This document shows positions 23,041 to 36,600 of a stretch of 64,000 nt of DNA, in pieces; position 1 is the first letter of the stretch; each line of letters opens with the position of its first letter. The stretch comes from Sarcocystis neurona (taxonomy: Eukaryota; Apicomplexa; Conoidasida; Eucoccidiorida; Sarcocystidae). The translations under genes were made by a program, and so were the position numbers. The stretch spans positions 5,694,446-5,758,445 of the forward strand of contig KL647288.1 of assembly GCA_000727475.1 (NCBI GenBank), written 5' to 3'. Below the pieces are notes generated by a model. The model searched no databases. It had not been told where the DNA came from and was given only the letters and a program-made list of their open reading frames with translations.

Positions 23041-24054
23041 CAGTGCCGCCGCTCTGGGAAGACAGCCGCTGTTCAACAAACGCAGCACCAATACGGAAAA
23101 CGAACGGGTTTACCGCGCAAGTCCTCGCATTCGTTGGCAGGGCAACGACGCAGCATACGAACTGTAGGAACGGCAGCTGCAGCAGCCGCAAGGGCGGCTA
23201 CAGCTGTGGCGGCACAGCAGCAGAGTACCAGGGGTTGCTGTGGCGGACCCGAAGATGCCGGAGGAGCTTGACAGTGAGCCCGCGCCAACACCACGCGCAG
23301 TAAAGTGACGCGTGCACTTGGAGCAGTCGCGCAGGTGAAGTGCAGCAATATCTGTGCAAGAGAAACTTTCCTCAGGCTTATCATCTACACAGAACAAGCG
23401 GCTACAGTGTCGCTTCACCACCGCTTGCAGTAGCCATAACGGCGGCGCTCCGAAGCCGGTAGATGTTACTGCACGTATAATGGCGGCTGAAGAGGATGGT
23501 GCTGCCAGAGTCAACCTTGTGCTCCTCAAGGGTGTTCCTTCGCCTGCAGGGGCTTGTAACATTATTTTGCTCGGCTGTATAAGTGCACATAGACACAATT
23601 GTAGGTATACCCGTAGATGTACGGGAGCGACGTATACGCACACACGCTGTGTAGACAGCTAAATGAGACGCAAAAGTGCAAAAGTGTGGATACCAAGCGC
23701 GTACACACATGTGCATAAATACACATACATACATGCACGCGTATAGGAGTATGTCTGTGTAGAAGTATACGCAGGAAACTTTACGTAGAATGAAAAGGAA
23801 GGAGGAGTAGGAGGAGGGAGAATGGAAGAGAGAGACCATACCTCTACGAAAACATCCACAGAAGCAGACACGTGTAGAAACATACACGAAATGACGTGTC
23901 CTAGCTGTGCACTTCTCTATCGGTGGGGGGAGACGGTGTAAATATTCGAAACACCCAGGCCATCTCTGTGTCTCCGTCTATATGTGTTCAGAGAAAGAGA
24001 AGACGTACCGAGAGCATGGCATAAAGAGCCACAACTCCGTACGGGTATGACAGA

Positions 24055-24355
24055 GAGAGAAACATGCACGTGTGAACGCAGAGTTTCGCCGTTGAACAGG
24101 TGTATGTAGGCAGGAAAGAACTAGGCGGAGAGAAACACACGTACGTGTAGACGCAGAGTATCGCCTCCGTACAGGTTTATCTAGAGAGGGAAAAACTAGA
24201 CGGAGAGAAACACACACACGTACGTGGAGACGCAGAGTTTCGCCTTTGTACTGGTGTATGTAGACAGGGAAAAAATTAAATAGAGAGAAACACACACGTA
24301 CGTAGAGACGCAGACTGCCGCCTTTGTACTGATGTGTGTAGAGAGGAGAAGTTCC
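24055..24355. repeat. 73-80 bp tandem repeat, 4 copies
   Basis: Units begin gagagaaaca at about 24,055, 24,128, 24,203 and 24,283. Each contains cgcagagtttcgcc or a variant and ends in a gtgtatgtag...gggaaaaa block. Copies are diverged by substitutions and small indels. Confidence 0.88.
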
Positions 24356-24999
24356 AAGTGGCTGCGTATCTGCGCAGCCGAGATGTACACACTGGTGGAA
24401 AGAGCGATAGGGAGAAACTGAGTGGTGAGAGAGAGAGAGGAAGGGCGCGATTAGAGGACGCAGCTTTGCGCCATTTGGACGTGTCGTAAGGAATTCTGCA
24501 ACACAGCACGGCGAGTTCTACTGGACGGCCAGATGCCGCCGTGTACACACGTCTGCAACGCGTAATGTTGTGTTGCTAGAAGCACATCTATGCCTCTATC
24601 GGTTTCTTAACCCCTTCGTTCATTCCTCTTGCGGTCAAATAGACTTGCCAGGGTCAAAGCAGAAATTCACATAGATACATGTACAGGTCTCAGATCAAAG
24701 GCAGGAAGCTATCTACTCTTCAATACTATCTTCGTCTGCAACGAGTCTGCACACTTTCAACGTTATTACGAAAAGTACCGTTGAACCTGCAAAATTGTTG
24801 TCCTTTGTAGAGCACACTACTTGAACCGAAACCTGGTATCTTCCGAGTGCGTACACGGACACGTAGATACCTGTGTATCTACAGGTAGTTGTAGACACAC
24901 TTAAACGTACGCTGATGCGCAAAAACGTCCAGATCCTGCCCCTGTAAACCCGCCTACTACTTCTGCAAGTGCACGTGTTGAGAGCTGTCAGAGAATAGC

Positions 25000-25111
25000 G
25001 GGCACTCGTCTGTTAAAGGCGGTCTCATTCGTAAACCTCGTGGATCGTTCGTCTCGGGCACTCGTCAGTTGAAGGCGGTCTCATTCGTAGACCTCGTGAA
25101 TCGTTTGTCTC
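25000..25111. repeat. 56-bp tandem duplication
   Basis: Two copies beginning gggcactcgtc at 25,000 and 25,056, sharing ggcggtctcattcgta and cctcgtg, with about six differences. Confidence 0.9.
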
Positions 25112-25603
25112 TGTTTTTGACGACACGTCGACAAGAAAAGCCACTCCATCGGAAACACAGGCGACCATCAATTAGAGGAAGAGACCTCTCGTTTCCGCAG
25201 TTGAGGATGGGCGGCACTCGTAGGGGAAATGTGCCTGCGGTATTGCTTCCGTAAATGAGCTTGCAGTCGCTTCAACAGCAAACTTGCGGATGTGTGTCGG
25301 CGCTGCTTGCTGCTTGCTGTGGCAGATTCCTTTGAAATTCACTACGGAACCCCATTACACTTGAAAGGTAGAAGGAGTCGTTATAGGTCAAGTATGAAGA
25401 TCCCTACAAGATCGATAGCATCATAGGGCCCGTACACATAGGAGAGCCGTATATGCAGCTGGAGCAGCAGCCTGCACCACAGGAAGCGCAGTTTAACGTA
25501 TTTCTACAGCACGGATAAGAAGAAGCATGCGGAACTCAAATGTTTTTGCGCGCAGCCCAACAACTGCTTTGTAGGCCCGGGTCTGTCTGTTGCTGTCTTT
25601 GCG

Positions 25604-25702
25604 AAGCGAACCCCGCAGTTGGTGGCACGCTCGCACTCTTCGTATATTAGTGAAGCGAGCTCAACTGTTGGTGACACACTCGCAGTCTTTTTATATTTAA
25701 CC
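25604..25702. repeat. 49-bp tandem duplication, diverged
   Basis: Two copies beginning aagcga at 25,604 and 25,653, both containing the pattern gttggtg.cac.ctcgcact/agtctt. More diverged than the 25.0-kb duplication. Confidence 0.75.
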
Positions 25703-28227
25703 TCGCAGAAATCATGTGAGAGTTGATGTACACATGGTAGACGCCGACAGCAAAAATGAGGAGCCACTGGAGCGTAGCAAATTCACCGGTGTCTTCTGGC
25801 CACAGCCTCACAAGCCCCCGAAGCTTCAGCGTGCAGAGAGCTACAGCCTTCTTCTCGTGTTACTGAAGCAGCACATCCGCCTCATAAAAAATACGTGTGC
25901 TGCTGCCGTCGCGCGGGGCCGGTGCAGATACACGTTCGATCCAGAGAAACTGTGAGAGCGGCAGCCACAAAGCGATGTAGGGGGAAGGAGGTAGCGTGCG
26001 GACGAAGATGATGAAGATAAACCTGTGAGAAAGTGAAGGGCAAGGTTACTGCAAATCGCCTAGAGAATCCCAAGGCGCGTCTTTTTGACACTGGGGAACT
26101 GATGCAGAAACGTAAGCAGAGGGGCGGCAGGCAAATGTGGGGGGGCAAACATAAAATGTCTTTATATCTAGATATCTCTGGACGTATAAACATATACAGA
26201 TCTACGTGTAGCTACTTGCATGGGTATACATCTGCGTATACATCCGTCTTTATAAATAAAGACGTCGTCAGTATCCGAATATACACATGTGTAGTATACA
26301 CACATTTGCACAGAGAGAGACAAGTGTACGTAGGTCTACAGCACGTGCTGAAGACGCCGTTTTACCTACAGCGAAGGCAGAGTGGGCGACAGACCCGCAG
26401 CACACCAGAACTGCGGAGTCACTGTAGGCGTCTGTGTTTGTCCTTTAGGCATCACGTATCAGTCAGTCGTTCCGTCGACTTGCGCATGTGCGTATTCTTC
26501 TGCGTCTATTCATGTGAGCGCGACCTTCCCACGCCAGCGGGTAACAACAGACTCCTAACCCTTCTGCGCGCCTGTGAAGCACGTGTAACGTGTCACCTTC
26601 GTGTTCATTTGAGCGGTAGTAGCGCCGTCGTTTTGAAATCAGCAGGGAAGACCTCCGCTGGAGTCTAAGAGGACGTCTACGTGCAGGAGTGCCTGCTTGC
26701 GTACGCACACACACGTGTACGTACCAGACACGTACGCTACAGGAGGTAATAGACCCGCATTACTGCCTAGTCTCTACATCCTTTTCTTCCTGCAGCGAAG
26801 CCTTTGTTTCTTTGTCTCTCTGCTTATAAAAGATATGCCCGTATGCGTCTGCACACAGGCGTGTCTCAACCGGTGTATATATATATATATGTATGTGTAG
26901 ATTGACAGAGAGACACGTGTGTTCGCTGCCTGTGTTACAGTTCTCGACCAGCGATAACAGAAGCTTCATTTTGAGCCGATAAAGCAGCACCCCGTGAAAG
27001 TGGGAGAACCCACTGGCTGATGTGTAGCTTCACACACGCATATACTCATATCTATATAGGTCAGTCCCGGTCTCTCTTCGTGTGTCTCTCTCTTTCTCTC
27101 CGCGTCGCCGCTCGGTTTCTCTCGCCGTCTCTGTCTGTCTGTGCGTACGTACACATAAGGAGTCGAACAAGAACGTGTCTATTTCTGCACCCGCGTCTGG
27201 GGATGTATCTGCGTGCACAGAGGAAAGAAATGTTTATGCTTGCCGCCGGTGAAGAACTTGGAACGAACGGCTGCTTCATGAAAGGAAGTAGCGCTGCCGA
27301 AACTTCTCCGGCTTCCCAGACGCATTTCCGTCTGAACGCACGTCTTCCTACATAGGCGATCAGTCACCTGTACCAACATGTCTAACACATATATGTATAT
27401 ATATATATATGTATCGAGAGAGAGTCAGTCACCTATGCATGCAAGCAAATACACGCATATACGTGTCTATTTATTGGTGTATGTGCTTACGTAGATACTA
27501 CCCTCTATACGTTGTCTCATACACATCCACATCTATATGTATATTCTTCTCTTCTCACACACAAAAATATACACGTATATACATGTTGGTCTCTGAATAC
27601 TGTGTACACCCACATATATTGATACTAGACGGATGTACGCAGATGTAGGCACTCATTTACATACATGCGAGTGTCTACGTTTTAGAGGGAGCGTCGTGTC
27701 TGTGCTCGTAGTAACGAGAGAAAAGATGCAAAGAAAGGGAAAATGAACGGACACAAGCAGAGATATGTGTCTCGCTCGGTTTCGAGAAGGGGGAAAGACA
27801 AAGAAATCTGCTTTTTTGTTGCAGGTGTGATGCTGTGCTCAAGAAGGGGCAATAGTTTTCCTCCGAAGCTCTGGGGCGTCCTCGAGATCTTTGCCCGAGG
27901 CATAAAACGTTTGTTTTTCTCGAATTCGCTTCCCCTTTCCCTTCCTCCTTCTCCTCCTCTTCGACTTCTCCTTATCTCTATCGACAGCTCCGTCTCCCAA
28001 TTTTCTATCTTCTTCTGTGTCACCTTTTTCTCTGGTCAGTAGCGAGCAGCAAGACGATACAGAGGACGACAAACAGGGCCATCCACTCCTGCTTCTCTGC
28101 TTCTCTTTCTTCTTCTTTTCCGCGTCGTCTTCTTCTTCTCCTGTGTGTCTTCTTCTTCTGTCCTTAATATCTTCCTTCTGCTCTCCCTTTTCTATCTGTT
28201 CTTTCCCGTCTTCTGTCTCTCCGTCTA

Positions 28228-29460
28228 CTACCACGAATAAAAAAGACATTCCCGAAGCAGCTGCGCGAAAGTCTGCGTCTTTCTTGTGGCGCTTCGGCTC
28301 AAAAATTCCGGCGGGTCATGACTTCTCACTGCAACACACTCTCTCTTCCCTCGCTCCCATGCTGCTGATGCTGCTGCAACCTCATCTCTTCCTTTCCCTT
28401 CTTCTTCACTCCCAGCTTCAGCTCCTCCTACTTCTACTTTCCACCCTGCTGCTGCGTCTCTTCCTGCGCGTGCTTTTCTTCTTGCTTTCGTTTCTCCTCC
28501 TGCTTCTGTGTGTCCTCCTGATTCTGCTTTTCCTCCTGCTTCTGCTTTTCCTCCTGCTTCTGCTTCTCCTGCTGCTGTTGCTCCAGCGCCGTTGGCTGCG
28601 ACAGGTTCGGCGCAGAAGACAGCCAGCGTTGATGAGTGACTGCAACCTTGCAACATTCTTTCCCAGCGAATCGCCTGGGAAAATCTAGAGTCCTTTGTGC
28701 CAATAAAATAAACCGCCTGAGCAGCTAGCCAAACTTCGACTAAGGCCGTCATGCCTGGGTGGAGCAGTAGAACTTTCAAGCTGTCGCTGACATACTCTTT
28801 GACTCTCCTGCGGCTTGCGCCTACTGCTGCTGGTGCTCTTCCTTCTCCCGCCGCACCTGTTGCATGCGCTGATGAAAGTCTTATTTGTGGAGTTTTCCTT
28901 TCTTTCTTTTCTTTTCCTCCTCCGCCTCTTCCTACTCCTGCTGTTGCTGCTGCTTCTTCCTCCTCTCGGTCTCTTTCTGCTGCTGCAGCTGCTTTTGCTC
29001 CTTCTGTTGCCGCTGCTGTTGCTCCTCTCGTCCATTCCGCCCCTGCCCCTGCTGCTACTTCCTTTACGTTTCTTCCCGCTGCCTTTCCCGCAGCTTCCCC
29101 TGCCTCCTCCTCCTCATCCTCTCCTGCAAATGCAGCCTCTTCCCTTCCCCCTGCCGATGCTGCTGCTGCTGCCTGTTGCAGTGCCAACGCGCGGTCAACT
29201 GCTGCTGCAGCAAGCGCCACATCGAAAAAGACCACCTGGTGAACCGGAGAAGCAGCAGCAGACACCGCCGAAGAAGAAGACGAAAAGAAAGAAGAAGAAA
29301 GCAGAGAAGGAGCAGAACACGTAGACGTTTGATCCTGCTGCTGTGGAGGAGGAGCCAAGCCACTGCGTTGCAGGCGGGTCATATAACGAAGAGAAAGCTT
29401 GTTCAAATGGGAGCGCAGTTCCTCCTTCTCTGCTGCAGTGCCATCGGTGCACACAAATGC
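28228..29460 (-). CDS. POFUT2: POFUT2 last exon: C-terminal GDP-fucose domain
   Basis: The acceptor is tttttctcag|GCATTTG. It reads AFVCTDG and EELRSHLNKLSLRYMTRL, then about 190 residues of Ser-, Ala- and Glu-rich insert (roughly 28,850-29,370), then LKVLLLHPGMTALVEVWL and VYFIGTKDSRFS with WERMLQG, which match the conserved FIGT..S.FS end of POFUT2. A further 100 or so low-complexity residues, rich in Ala, Gly and Glu, precede the stop at 28,228-28,230. 411 codons in one open frame. Confidence 0.88.
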   Translation of the reverse strand, partial: AFVCTDGTAAEKEELRSHLNKLSLRYMTRLQRSGLAPPPQQQDQTSTCSAPSLLSSSFFSSSSSAVSAAASPVHQVVFFDVALAAAAVDRALALQQAAAAASAGGREEAAFAGEDEEEEAGEAAGKAAGRNVKEVAAGAGAEWTRGATAAATEGAKAAAAAERDREEEEAAATAGVGRGGGGKEKKERKTPQIRLSSAHATGAAGEGRAPAAVGASRRRVKEYVSDSLKVLLLHPGMTALVEVWLAAQAVYFIGTKDSRFSQAIRWERMLQGCSHSSTLAVFCAEPVAANGAGATAAGEAEAGGKAEAGGKAESGGHTEAGGETKARRKARAGRDAAAGWKVEVGGAEAGSEEEGKGRDEVAAASAAWERGKRECVAVRSHDPPEFLSRSATRKTQTFAQLLRECLFYSW

Positions 29461-32400
29461 CTGAGAAAAATAAACATAGCAGCAGCAGCAGCAAGACAGC
29501 AGCAGCGGGACGGCAGGAGCAGGACAGCAGGAGCAGCGATCGGAGGAATGCAGTGCAGGGTCGCATTGCAACGGCAGGGAAACAGCGGGCAGCAGCAGCA
29601 GCAACAGACACAAGGCAACGGCGACAGCAGCACAGCAGCACAGCAACAGCAGAAACCCAGCAGGAGTAGCAGAGGCGTGCTTGGGCATTTTTCGAAATAA
29701 GATAGCAACAGACAAATTCCTGCCGAACCCACCAAGTGCCCGCAGAACAGCAGCACCTTGCTTAATTCTTCACCTTAACAGACGCAAGACCCTTCCACCA
29801 CACGTTCAGAATTTATACATGCAGAACATATACATATATATATATATTTACTTAATAATATTGTGTGTGTGTGTGTGTGTGTGTATGTGTGTGTGTGTAT
29901 ATATACGTGTTCGTATACATTTATGTATATATATATATATACATATACATAACGATATATATATATATATACACTGACGTATATATCTATGTATATATGT
30001 CGATAGATACATAGGTACACCAGGACGTGTACAGACAGATAGACAGACGTGCACAGACGTATATAGCTGTATGTATATAAATAGATTGATAGATAGATAG
30101 ATACACGCTGACGTATATATCTCTGCATATATATATATATACACAGATATACACGGACGTATATATATCCATATATACATATATATAGATAGATCACTAG
30201 ACAGATAGAGATAGGCTAATAGATAGATAGATACAGTGACATATATTTGAGAAGGGGGCAGTATCATACGTTTGTGTTTTAGTCAGAGAGACTACATGCA
30301 GCAGCTGGCGTGTGTTGTTTCTTTTCATTCATGAGTGCCGCCCAGTGCTGCTACAAGAACTATAATACTCAACATATATATATACAAACATATATATACA
30401 TACATATACAACTCTACGACGAGTGTGAGTATCACGTGGAATATATAGAGAAGTCCTGCTGTTGAGAAAGCCAGGCGAATACATGTTTTGTACATACGCA
30501 CACTTCTGAACTCCTATACAAAAGAAAAGACGTATATACCCTGAATACAACAGGAGGTCCCTCACCATTTTACGTAGATACGGGCAAATCCATATACATA
30601 TATATATACGTATATATGTATGTAGATAAGAGTGTATAGATGCTCGCATACAAGTGTATGTAAATATAGAGAGCTGCAGGCGTTTATACGCCTCCATACA
30701 CGTAGGCGTACGTATACATATGTATATACATACGTAGACACAGGCAAACATACACATGAGCGTGTATATACAGAGATGCAGGCATGCTCATACAGAAGTG
30801 TATGTATACATACAGAGCTGCAGGCAAATATATGCCTCCGTAGATGTAAATGTACCTACACATATTTACACATACGTTGACACAGACAAACATATGCATG
30901 TACACATATACACCTATACATATATACATGTGTATATATATATATACGCAGACACAGACGCGCTGGTATACACGTGTATGAATATATGCAGAGCTGCGGG
31001 CAGCTATACACCTCCACAGCCGTGAATACACACATCTACACGTACTTGTATATTGAATTCATATGAACACGTTACGTTTTCAAATTTACACGTCTGTGAA
31101 GAGTTGCAAGCCTGTTTATACACCTACACGTATATATGTATATATATATATATGTGCGTGCCTGTACTCACATGCACATATATATATATGGATACTGATG
31201 TGTGTGGAAGAGTTGGGCACGCAGATAGACGTGTACACTGGAGACACGCAGGCCCGGCGAATTTATAAAGCAGTCGACCTCCCACGTGTGCTGTGTATCT
31301 CTCTCACTCTGTCAACGTTGTGCTGCAGCATCGCTTCGAGAAGCTGCTCTGCTGCTGCGCGAAGGGGAGCGGCACGCCCTTGTTGCAGAAAGTCCGTTCT
31401 ACGGAGGTGTGCGGCGACGTAGGAAGCGGGAGCCACAGCAGCAGATTTTTCCGCCTCGCACCTCGCGCCAGCAGGGTCAGCAGCAGCTGCAGCAGAGTAA
31501 ATTGCAGAGGGGCGATTCGTTCGAGCGTCGGCGGAAGCAGCGGCAGCGGGAGGAAGAAGAAGCAGCAGCAGGAAGAGAAGAAGAAGCAGCAGCAGGGGAA
31601 GAAGCAGCGGCAGCGGGAGGAGGTGAAGAAGGAGCAGCAGCAGGGGAAGAAGCAGCAGCGGCAGGATCAGAAGGAGGCGGAAAAGGAGCAGCAGCAGCAC
31701 CCGGAGGGCCACGAGCGAGCTCACCTGGTAACTTTTTGTAGAGAGAGGAAGACTCCGCGGGGGGGGACACCGCGCAGGCTGCTGCAGGGAATCTTTCTGC
31801 GCCAGCGTCAGCAGCAACTTCTTCTTCTTCTTGCGCACTGCTGCTGCTTTTTCTCCGGGAAGAGGGCGAGGGACAAGACGGAGACGGAGACGGACCAGAA
31901 CAGCAAGAAACAGAGGAAGAAGTAGAGAGAAATGCCAGCCGAAAAGCTTCTGCAATGGCGCGCAGCTTCGGGTGGATATGCAGCACGTCAACTAACGACT
32001 TCCTCAATATCTCTTCAGGCCAAGGCACACAGGGGNNNNNNNNNNNNNNNNNNNNNNNNNNNNNNNNNNNNNNNNNNNNNNNNNNNNNNNNNNNNNNNNN
32101 NNNNNNNNNNNNNNNNNNNNNNNNNNNNNNNNNNNNNNNNNNNNNNNNNNNNNNNNNNNNNNNNNNNNNNNNNNNNNNNNNNNNNNNNNNNNNNNNNNNN
32201 NNNNNNNNNNNNNNNNNNNNNNNNNNNNNNNNNNNNNNNNNNNNNNNNNNNNNNNNNNNNNNNNNNNNNNNNNNNNNNNNNNNNNNNNNNNNNNNNNNNN
32301 NNNNNNNNNNNNNNNNNNNNNNNNNNNNNNNNNNNNNNNNNNNNNNNNNNNNNAGGCCAAGGCACCAGCAAAGTTTCAGCACCCTGCACGTACGGCGCAG

Positions 32401-33618
32401 CAGAAAGGAAGACATACACACATACGTATGCGAGAGCGAGACAGACAAGCAAAAGGGACAGACAGACAGCTACACATGCGTACATGTGCGTATACGCATA
32501 TTCAAAAAAAAAGAGAAATACACACAGAGAGAAAGACGCAAAGGGAGACGGAGACGGCGAGAGAGGAGAAGCAACGGGGACGAGACGGAGACAAATGGGT
32601 GCCGACGGGCGCACCACGGAGACGGGAAGCGAGACCGACGAGACCCGGCTGCATGCGTATATTCGAGGACATTCACACCGCAAACTGTTAAATATACATA
32701 TATGTGGCATCCATGCATATATGTATACAAATATTTAGACGGACATATATATACACACGGTATCTGGGTGTGTGTATATATACAATCCTCTCTACATAGG
32801 GCACCTATGCGTGTGTATATATATATGTGTATGTATCGCATCTACGGGTGTATATTTATACGTACATATATATATATATATATGGTATCTGTGCGTGTGT
32901 ATATATATATATGCATTTATATATATATATAGAGAGAGAGAGAACGGGACAAGCAACACGCACATACATATATATATGTATATACATATGCATCAGGCAC
33001 ATACATATATACATATACAGATATATACCAGGCACATACACAAAAGAATATATATGTATATATTCTATCCTTTTGTGCACTTACTAAGAAGCTTTGTGAC
33101 TGCTGTTAAGAAAGGGCATACTACGCTTACCTTGAAGAAGAAGGACTGCAGGGGTCCTGCTCTTGCTGTTGCTGCGGTTGCTGCTTCTGTGGCTGCTGTT
33201 GTTGTTTCTGTTGTTCCTGCTGCTGCTGTTGCTGTTGTTGCTGCTGTTGCCGCTGTTGTTGCTTCTGCGGGGAGTTGTTGGTGTTGCAGAGAGTTCCATA
33301 TCGCCTCAGCAACACGAGATGCTTCCGTCAAATAGAGACGCATGCACCACTACAAAAGCAGAGCAGAAAAGAGCAGTTACTGCAGGATTTCTCTGGGAAG
33401 TTGATCACCGCATTGCTAAATTTGTCGACAAAAAAAAAGGCACACCCTTCGGCAGCAACAGTGCCCTTTGTTGTTTCTCTGGCTAGTTCTATGTCACTCT
33501 CCTGTATACTTGTACATGTGGAAGTCGAAGTCTTTTTCCTATAAAGGATTCTATACATATATATCTACATATCTATGTATTACTCATATTTATTATATAC
33601 ATATACACACACATATGG

Positions 33619-33649
<31 letters not shown>

Positions 33650-36600
33650 TGCATTTCTCATTTACTGTACACACATATATGTGTATATGCACTTCTCATT
33701 TAGTGCATACATACACGTATATGTAGATGTTTCACTGAGTATCTCTATACACATACATATATATATACATATATATACATATATATGACGCAGCTCGCGC
33801 ACACAAATATATTTATTCATATATGTATGGCGCAGCGAAGGTGGGTTTATCTGTCTACCTATACATGTATACGTATACGAGGCAGCTACTGTGCGTATGT
33901 ATATATGTACATGTATGACACAGCTAACGCAGGTGTGTGTACATATGTACATATATATATATATATTTTCCACGCGTCTATCGAATGTCTACATATATAT
34001 ATAATATGTTTGTGTATGGACACACCTAGCTGCTGTTTGTGTATATGTGTGTATGTGAAGGATGCGGCTTAAGTGTCTACAGAGAGTACGTAGACACCTG
34101 CTTTCCACGTGGACTTTCAGCCGTACGTGTGAAGGCTACGGCTGGAAGCAGCCGCATCTCTGTCTACCCATCCCCTGCTCATGCAAGTGTAGCAAATATA
34201 TATATATATATATATGTATATATAAATAAAGAGAGGGGAACAATTTTACATATATATATATATACATAGAGATGCGTTACACAGGTGTATATAGATATAT
34301 TTTAGTGTGTGTAGTTGTGGAAATGTTCATTTGAACAACACACTGATGTATGTAGAGAGAGGCCGACAAGCCTACCATATATACAGGTATACACGTATAC
34401 ACATATCACTGCATATGTCCAACCCCCGTACATATATATATACACCTACACATACCCACTTACAGACCAATATACATGTATGCAATGAAATATACATATA
34501 TATATATATGTGAACTATACATACGTAGGAAGCTTCCAGCCCTATTTACATATATATATATTTCCCTGAACCACCCATCCTCAATATCTACATGTATCTA
34601 TGTACGTATTTATATATATATATGTATACATGGGTACTAAAAATTTCTATATAGTTCTATACGAACGAACATCTATACAAGTGTCTAATTCTTCTCAACT
34701 TTACTTACACGTGGATCACTACATACGTATACTTGCAGTAAGACGTAAACACGTGTATATGACCACCTCCGCGGGTGTACATACACTTGATTTGTATATA
34801 TATACACAGAGAGCGACACAAGGAACTCTGCAAAAATGCGACTTCAGCGTATCCTTCCTTTCCCTCCCTTCTCTCTTTTTCGCATCTGTATGCGGTAGCA
34901 CATACGCGCTGCCGAGCAGCAGCAGTAGCAGCAGCAGCAGTAGCAGCAGCAGCAGTAACAGCAGCAGCAGCAGTAACAGCAGCAGCGGTAGCAGCAGCAG
35001 CAGTAGCAGCAGCAGCAGTAGCAGCAGCACCTACCAGTTCTGACGCATGCACGTGTGTGCACCGGCCGGACAGCCAGAGACTCACTCCCGTAAAATGCGA
35101 CTTGCTGCTGCTGTTGTTGCTGATGCTGCTGTTGCTGTTGTTCACGCTGCCGCTGTTGTTGCTCAAGCTGCTGCTGTTGCTGCTGCTTCTGCTGGCGCCT
35201 GGCTTGTCAGCAGCAGCCACCGCAGCAGGAGTCCCTCCGCGCCGGGAAGATAGACCGTCTGCTTCCTCCTGCTGGAGCAGTCACACCGGTAGAAGCGCGC
35301 CGGCAGAAACAAGACGACGCAGCCAACGACATTTTTTCTGAAAAAACAGCACGTCTCCACTATTTTCTTTTCTTCTCCACCTTTTGTTGCTCCTGCTTGG
35401 GTGCGACTGCTGCTGACGCTGACGCTGTCGCTCAAGCTGCCGCGCAGCAGCTGCTGCTACACGCGTGGCGCTGCTGTTGGTGGTGCTGATTCTGCTGCTG
35501 CTGCTTTTTCTTCCTCCGCTGGCTGCGCTGTTGGCACGCGGCTGCACTCAGAGCTACAGCAGCAGCAGATACCTCACGTGTCGCCAGTCAAATGGAGGAG
35601 ATAAAAGTGAAGGCATACCTGAGTCTTCTTCCTTGAACATTGTGACACGCCTACAGCACCGCCTCGTCTGCGCATGAGCGTGCAAACTGCTGCACCAACA
35701 AACTGCTGCCCCGGCAGACTGCTGCCGCAGCAGACAGCTGCCAACAAGCTGCTGCGGACAAACTGCTGCCGAAGTGCTTCCTATTTTAAGCGGCGCCCGT
35801 GAGAAAAAAGAAGCGTCACTACTGCTTTCGGTGACTGCTGACGCTAGCGAGACCCAAAATATGAATAGAGAGACACAGACGAGCTCGCCACGTCGAAAGG
35901 AAGAGACAGCGCGAGAGCCGAGACAACCTCTGCCCAAGAAACTCCACGAGCCTCTTCCCGTTGCGACCAGCCACCTTGAAGTAGCTATCGCATTATGTAA
36001 CGGCATTCTGCAACAAGAGAAAACCTCCTCATATATATATATATATATATACAAGTGTATATATGTGTGACGCGTGCTGGGGAACTACGCCGACTACGAC
36101 GCTACAAGAAGGACACCTAACAGGAAATCTCTGCAGTTTTTCAAAGCTGAACAAAGACACTGATATATATACATTTATATTACGTATGTCCAAATGCATA
36201 TATATATAGAAGTATGTATGTATATGTATGTATGCATGTATGGGAGTAGACATACATATGTGTGTTAACACTGCAATACATATTCGAGTTACTTAAGGGC
36301 ACAGCAGAGAACTTCTTTCTACGTAGCGTTCAGGCAGTCAATTTTACTTCCATTATAAACGTACACACGAACATTCTCGAATGTTCTCCATCGCTGTCAA
36401 AAAGTCAGTGAGGAACATATGTACATATATATGCTTGTGTACGTACGGGTATATTTACGTGTTTCTGTAATTAAACGTATACAAATATACATATATATAC
36501 AGACGTATTTGCGTGTGTATACATATATATATATGCATATTTATGCACGTATATATTTATATATTTTTATGTATGCATACTTACATCTACGTGTGTACAT

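Larger units (their letters stand above)
17584..28227. other. Repeat-rich stretch between the two genes, no supported gene
   Basis: Bases 17,640-17,900 are a CTG-type tract that may be partly coding kinesin N-terminus. Bases 18,800-19,400 and 19,900-20,600 are TA/CA microsatellite. Bases 21,040-22,230 and 23,300-23,640 are less repetitive and have coding-like composition on the minus strand, for example HVVFSSEPEITLVSGSTTLR near 21,930-22,020 after a pyrimidine-rich AG at about 22,019, and AIIRAVTSTGFGAPPLW near 23,450. I could not chain any of these into a gene or recognise a family, and the plus strand is also open across some of them. Bases 22,600-23,040 are a CAG tract. The 24-28 kb part has short tandem duplications and otherwise nothing I can support. 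Confidence 0.5.

Noticed and set aside
31286..31925. Plus-strand Glu/Gln/Lys-rich frames of 150-210 codons
   Set aside because: They are antisense shadows of the POFUT2 exons and of the AGC-type intron 31,487-31,724.
34915..35030. CRISPR-like or satellite array
   Set aside because: It is a plain cag/tag triplet run without spacers, in a eukaryotic gene.
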